From: Acidobacteriota bacterium | GTDB taxonomy: Bacteria; Acidobacteriota; Terriglobia; Terriglobales; Acidobacteriaceae | Assembly: GCA_021778845.1 (NCBI GenBank) | Contig: JAJYBU010000005.1 | Span: 62,001-126,000 of the forward strand | Length of the DNA: 64,000 bases | Reading direction: 5' to 3' | Shown: positions 62,971-64,000 of the stretch, piece by piece | Layout: the number at the start of each line of letters is the position of its first letter | Numbering within the stretch: position 1 is the first letter of the stretch | Program-made: the position numbers and the translations under genes | The notes under the pieces: model-generated | Told to the model about the DNA's origin: nothing | Databases searched by the model: none | What the model saw: only the letters and a program-made list of their open reading frames with translations

Positions 62971-64000
62971 TTACGGATGTATTGGATGATCGCCATAGAA
63001 TTTCCAAGAGGCATGGAAATCAGCCGTCAACGTGCCATTCTCCATTTCCGCACGCAGCAGTTCGATGGGCATTGGACCCTCGTGCAAAATGGTGTCATGG
63101 AACTGACGATCGGTCATCTTGTGAGAATCAACAAGTTCATGATGTAGCTGCCGGAACTGCAATGCGCCCATCAGATATGCGCACTGATACAGCGGGCCTA
63201 CGGAGCCATCGAACGAGCGGCGTACTTCCGCAAGGTCATTCTCAGATTCGAAGCCCACATGGTCGATGAGATATTGCACGCACTGCTGCGCTGTCCATTT
63301 GCCGAGATGAAAGTTTATGGTGAAGATCACTCGCGCCGACCTGTGCATGCGCCATACCAGCGCGCCAATTCGCTCTTCAGGTGTCTTGTCGAAACCTTTG
63401 TCGTAATACAGCATCTCCCACCAGAACGCATTGCCTTCTCCCCAGAACGGCGTGTCGAACCGCAGCCGGTATGGACGATAGCGCGCATTCATATAGAACT
63501 GCAGAAAGTGGCCGGGGATCATCTCATGGAAAGCTGTCGCCCGTGCGAACGGGATATTGTTGCCACGCATACTCATCTCGCGCTGCTCATACGTCATGGT
63601 GTCGGTCGGGTAAGACACGCTGATCTCATCGCCTCCAGTGAAGAACGGATTCACTAATTGACGTTGAGGTGTCATCATCACCATCGTCCACGTCTCGTCT
63701 GCGAGTGGCGGTACGGTGACAAGATTGTTCTCCTTCGCGAAATTACTGCCTTCCACGACAAGCTTGCGGATGAGTTCGGGCTGCTCTCCGGGGGGCACAT
63801 GCATCTCCTTCACCTTCTCCACAGCCGCTTGCCAGTTGTCACCATAGCCCATCTCATGCGAGGCCTTCAGCATCTCCTTCAGACACCAGTCGTACTCGGT
63901 TTGCGCAATGGCAATGAGTTCTTCCGGCGTGTACGAAATCATGTTGTCAGCAAGCTCGTTCGTCAATGCCTGTCGACCCACCGGATCGCCGATGATCGTG
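62971..64000 (-). CDS. DUF885 metallopeptidase-like protein, 5' end cut by window edge
   Basis: At least 342 codons; the frame is open at the right edge so the N-terminus is missing. HEMIPGH in ATAFHEMIPGHFLQFYMNAR is a HExxxGH zinc-type motif; GEGNAFWWEMLYYDKG and the final GPMPIELLRAEM are typical of DUF885. Related proteins are secreted peptidases. It lies about 40 nt upstream of the glycosidase gene on the same strand, probably in one operon. Confidence 0.85.
   Translation of the reverse strand, partial: TIIGDPVGRQALTNELADNMISYTPEELIAIAQTEYDWCLKEMLKASHEMGYGDNWQAAVEKVKEMHVPPGEQPELIRKLVVEGSNFAKENNLVTVPPLADETWTMVMMTPQRQLVNPFFTGGDEISVSYPTDTMTYEQREMSMRGNNIPFARATAFHEMIPGHFLQFYMNARYRPYRLRFDTPFWGEGNAFWWEMLYYDKGFDKTPEERIGALVWRMHRSARVIFTINFHLGKWTAQQCVQYLIDHVGFESENDLAEVRRSFDGSVGPLYQCAYLMGALQFRQLHHELVDSHKMTDRQFHDTILHEGPMPIELLRAEMENGTLTADFHASWKFYGDHPIHP

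Overview
The window reads as a chromosomal segment of an Acidobacteriota member, most likely class Terriglobia (Granulicella, Edaphobacter or Terriglobus type). This is inferred from the family mix: an Oar-like TonB-dependent receptor with an N-terminal carboxypeptidase-regulatory domain, a DUF4136 lipoprotein-like gene, a YpdA/Bdr-type reductase, a bifunctional AroD-AroE, and many starts with a -10 box 6-10 nt before the ATG. I saw no rRNA, no complete tRNA and no CRISPR array.

Region 1 (1-30 kb) looks like ordinary, dense core. It holds a cut ABC-2 permease, pgeF, a DUF4136 gene, aroDE, an M3 oligopeptidase, a TonB-C protein, a VKOR protein, an alpha/beta hydrolase, threonine dehydratase, uppP, a DUF2383-like bundle protein, ftsK, a TPR/DUF3999 pair, a Bdr-type flavoprotein, an ABC exporter pair, an OmpA protein, an SDR enzyme, two outer-membrane proteins, a Tat-exported lactonase and a zinc alcohol dehydrogenase. 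At least eight starts here lack a clear Shine-Dalgarno sequence and instead have a TANNNT box 6-10 nt upstream, as expected of leaderless mRNAs.

Region 2 (30-54.2 kb) is accessory and mosaic. It carries an ECF sigma factor beside a secreted hydrolase-cupin fusion and a small cupin; a MarR/isochorismatase-like/membrane/MFS operon; a TetR/DoxX/old-yellow-enzyme locus with two palindromic operators; a duplicated ArsR/monooxygenase/ACT module whose two copies have decayed in complementary ways; IS1595, IS481 and IS66 remnants; an apparently intact IS21 element; one intact and two broken DUF1016 nuclease genes; and a tRNA-Ala 3' fragment that looks like an integration scar.

The most interesting part is 42.0-48.0 kb. 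metE and an anaerobic ribonucleotide reductase operon diverge from a region containing two separate cobalamin riboswitches, one for each direction. The reductase is split: the large NrdD chain stops after its zinc-site region, and the glycyl-radical segment is a separate 60-aa gene with its own ribosome-binding site, overlapped by nrdG. The expected logic is that B12 shortage switches on B12-free methionine synthesis and B12-free deoxynucleotide synthesis together.

Region 3 (54.3-64 kb) looks like a carbohydrate and peptide locus: an alpha-ketoglutarate-semialdehyde-type dehydrogenase, a large TonB-dependent receptor, a Tat-exported (alpha/alpha)6-barrel glycoside hydrolase and a DUF885 metallopeptidase-like gene cut by the right edge.
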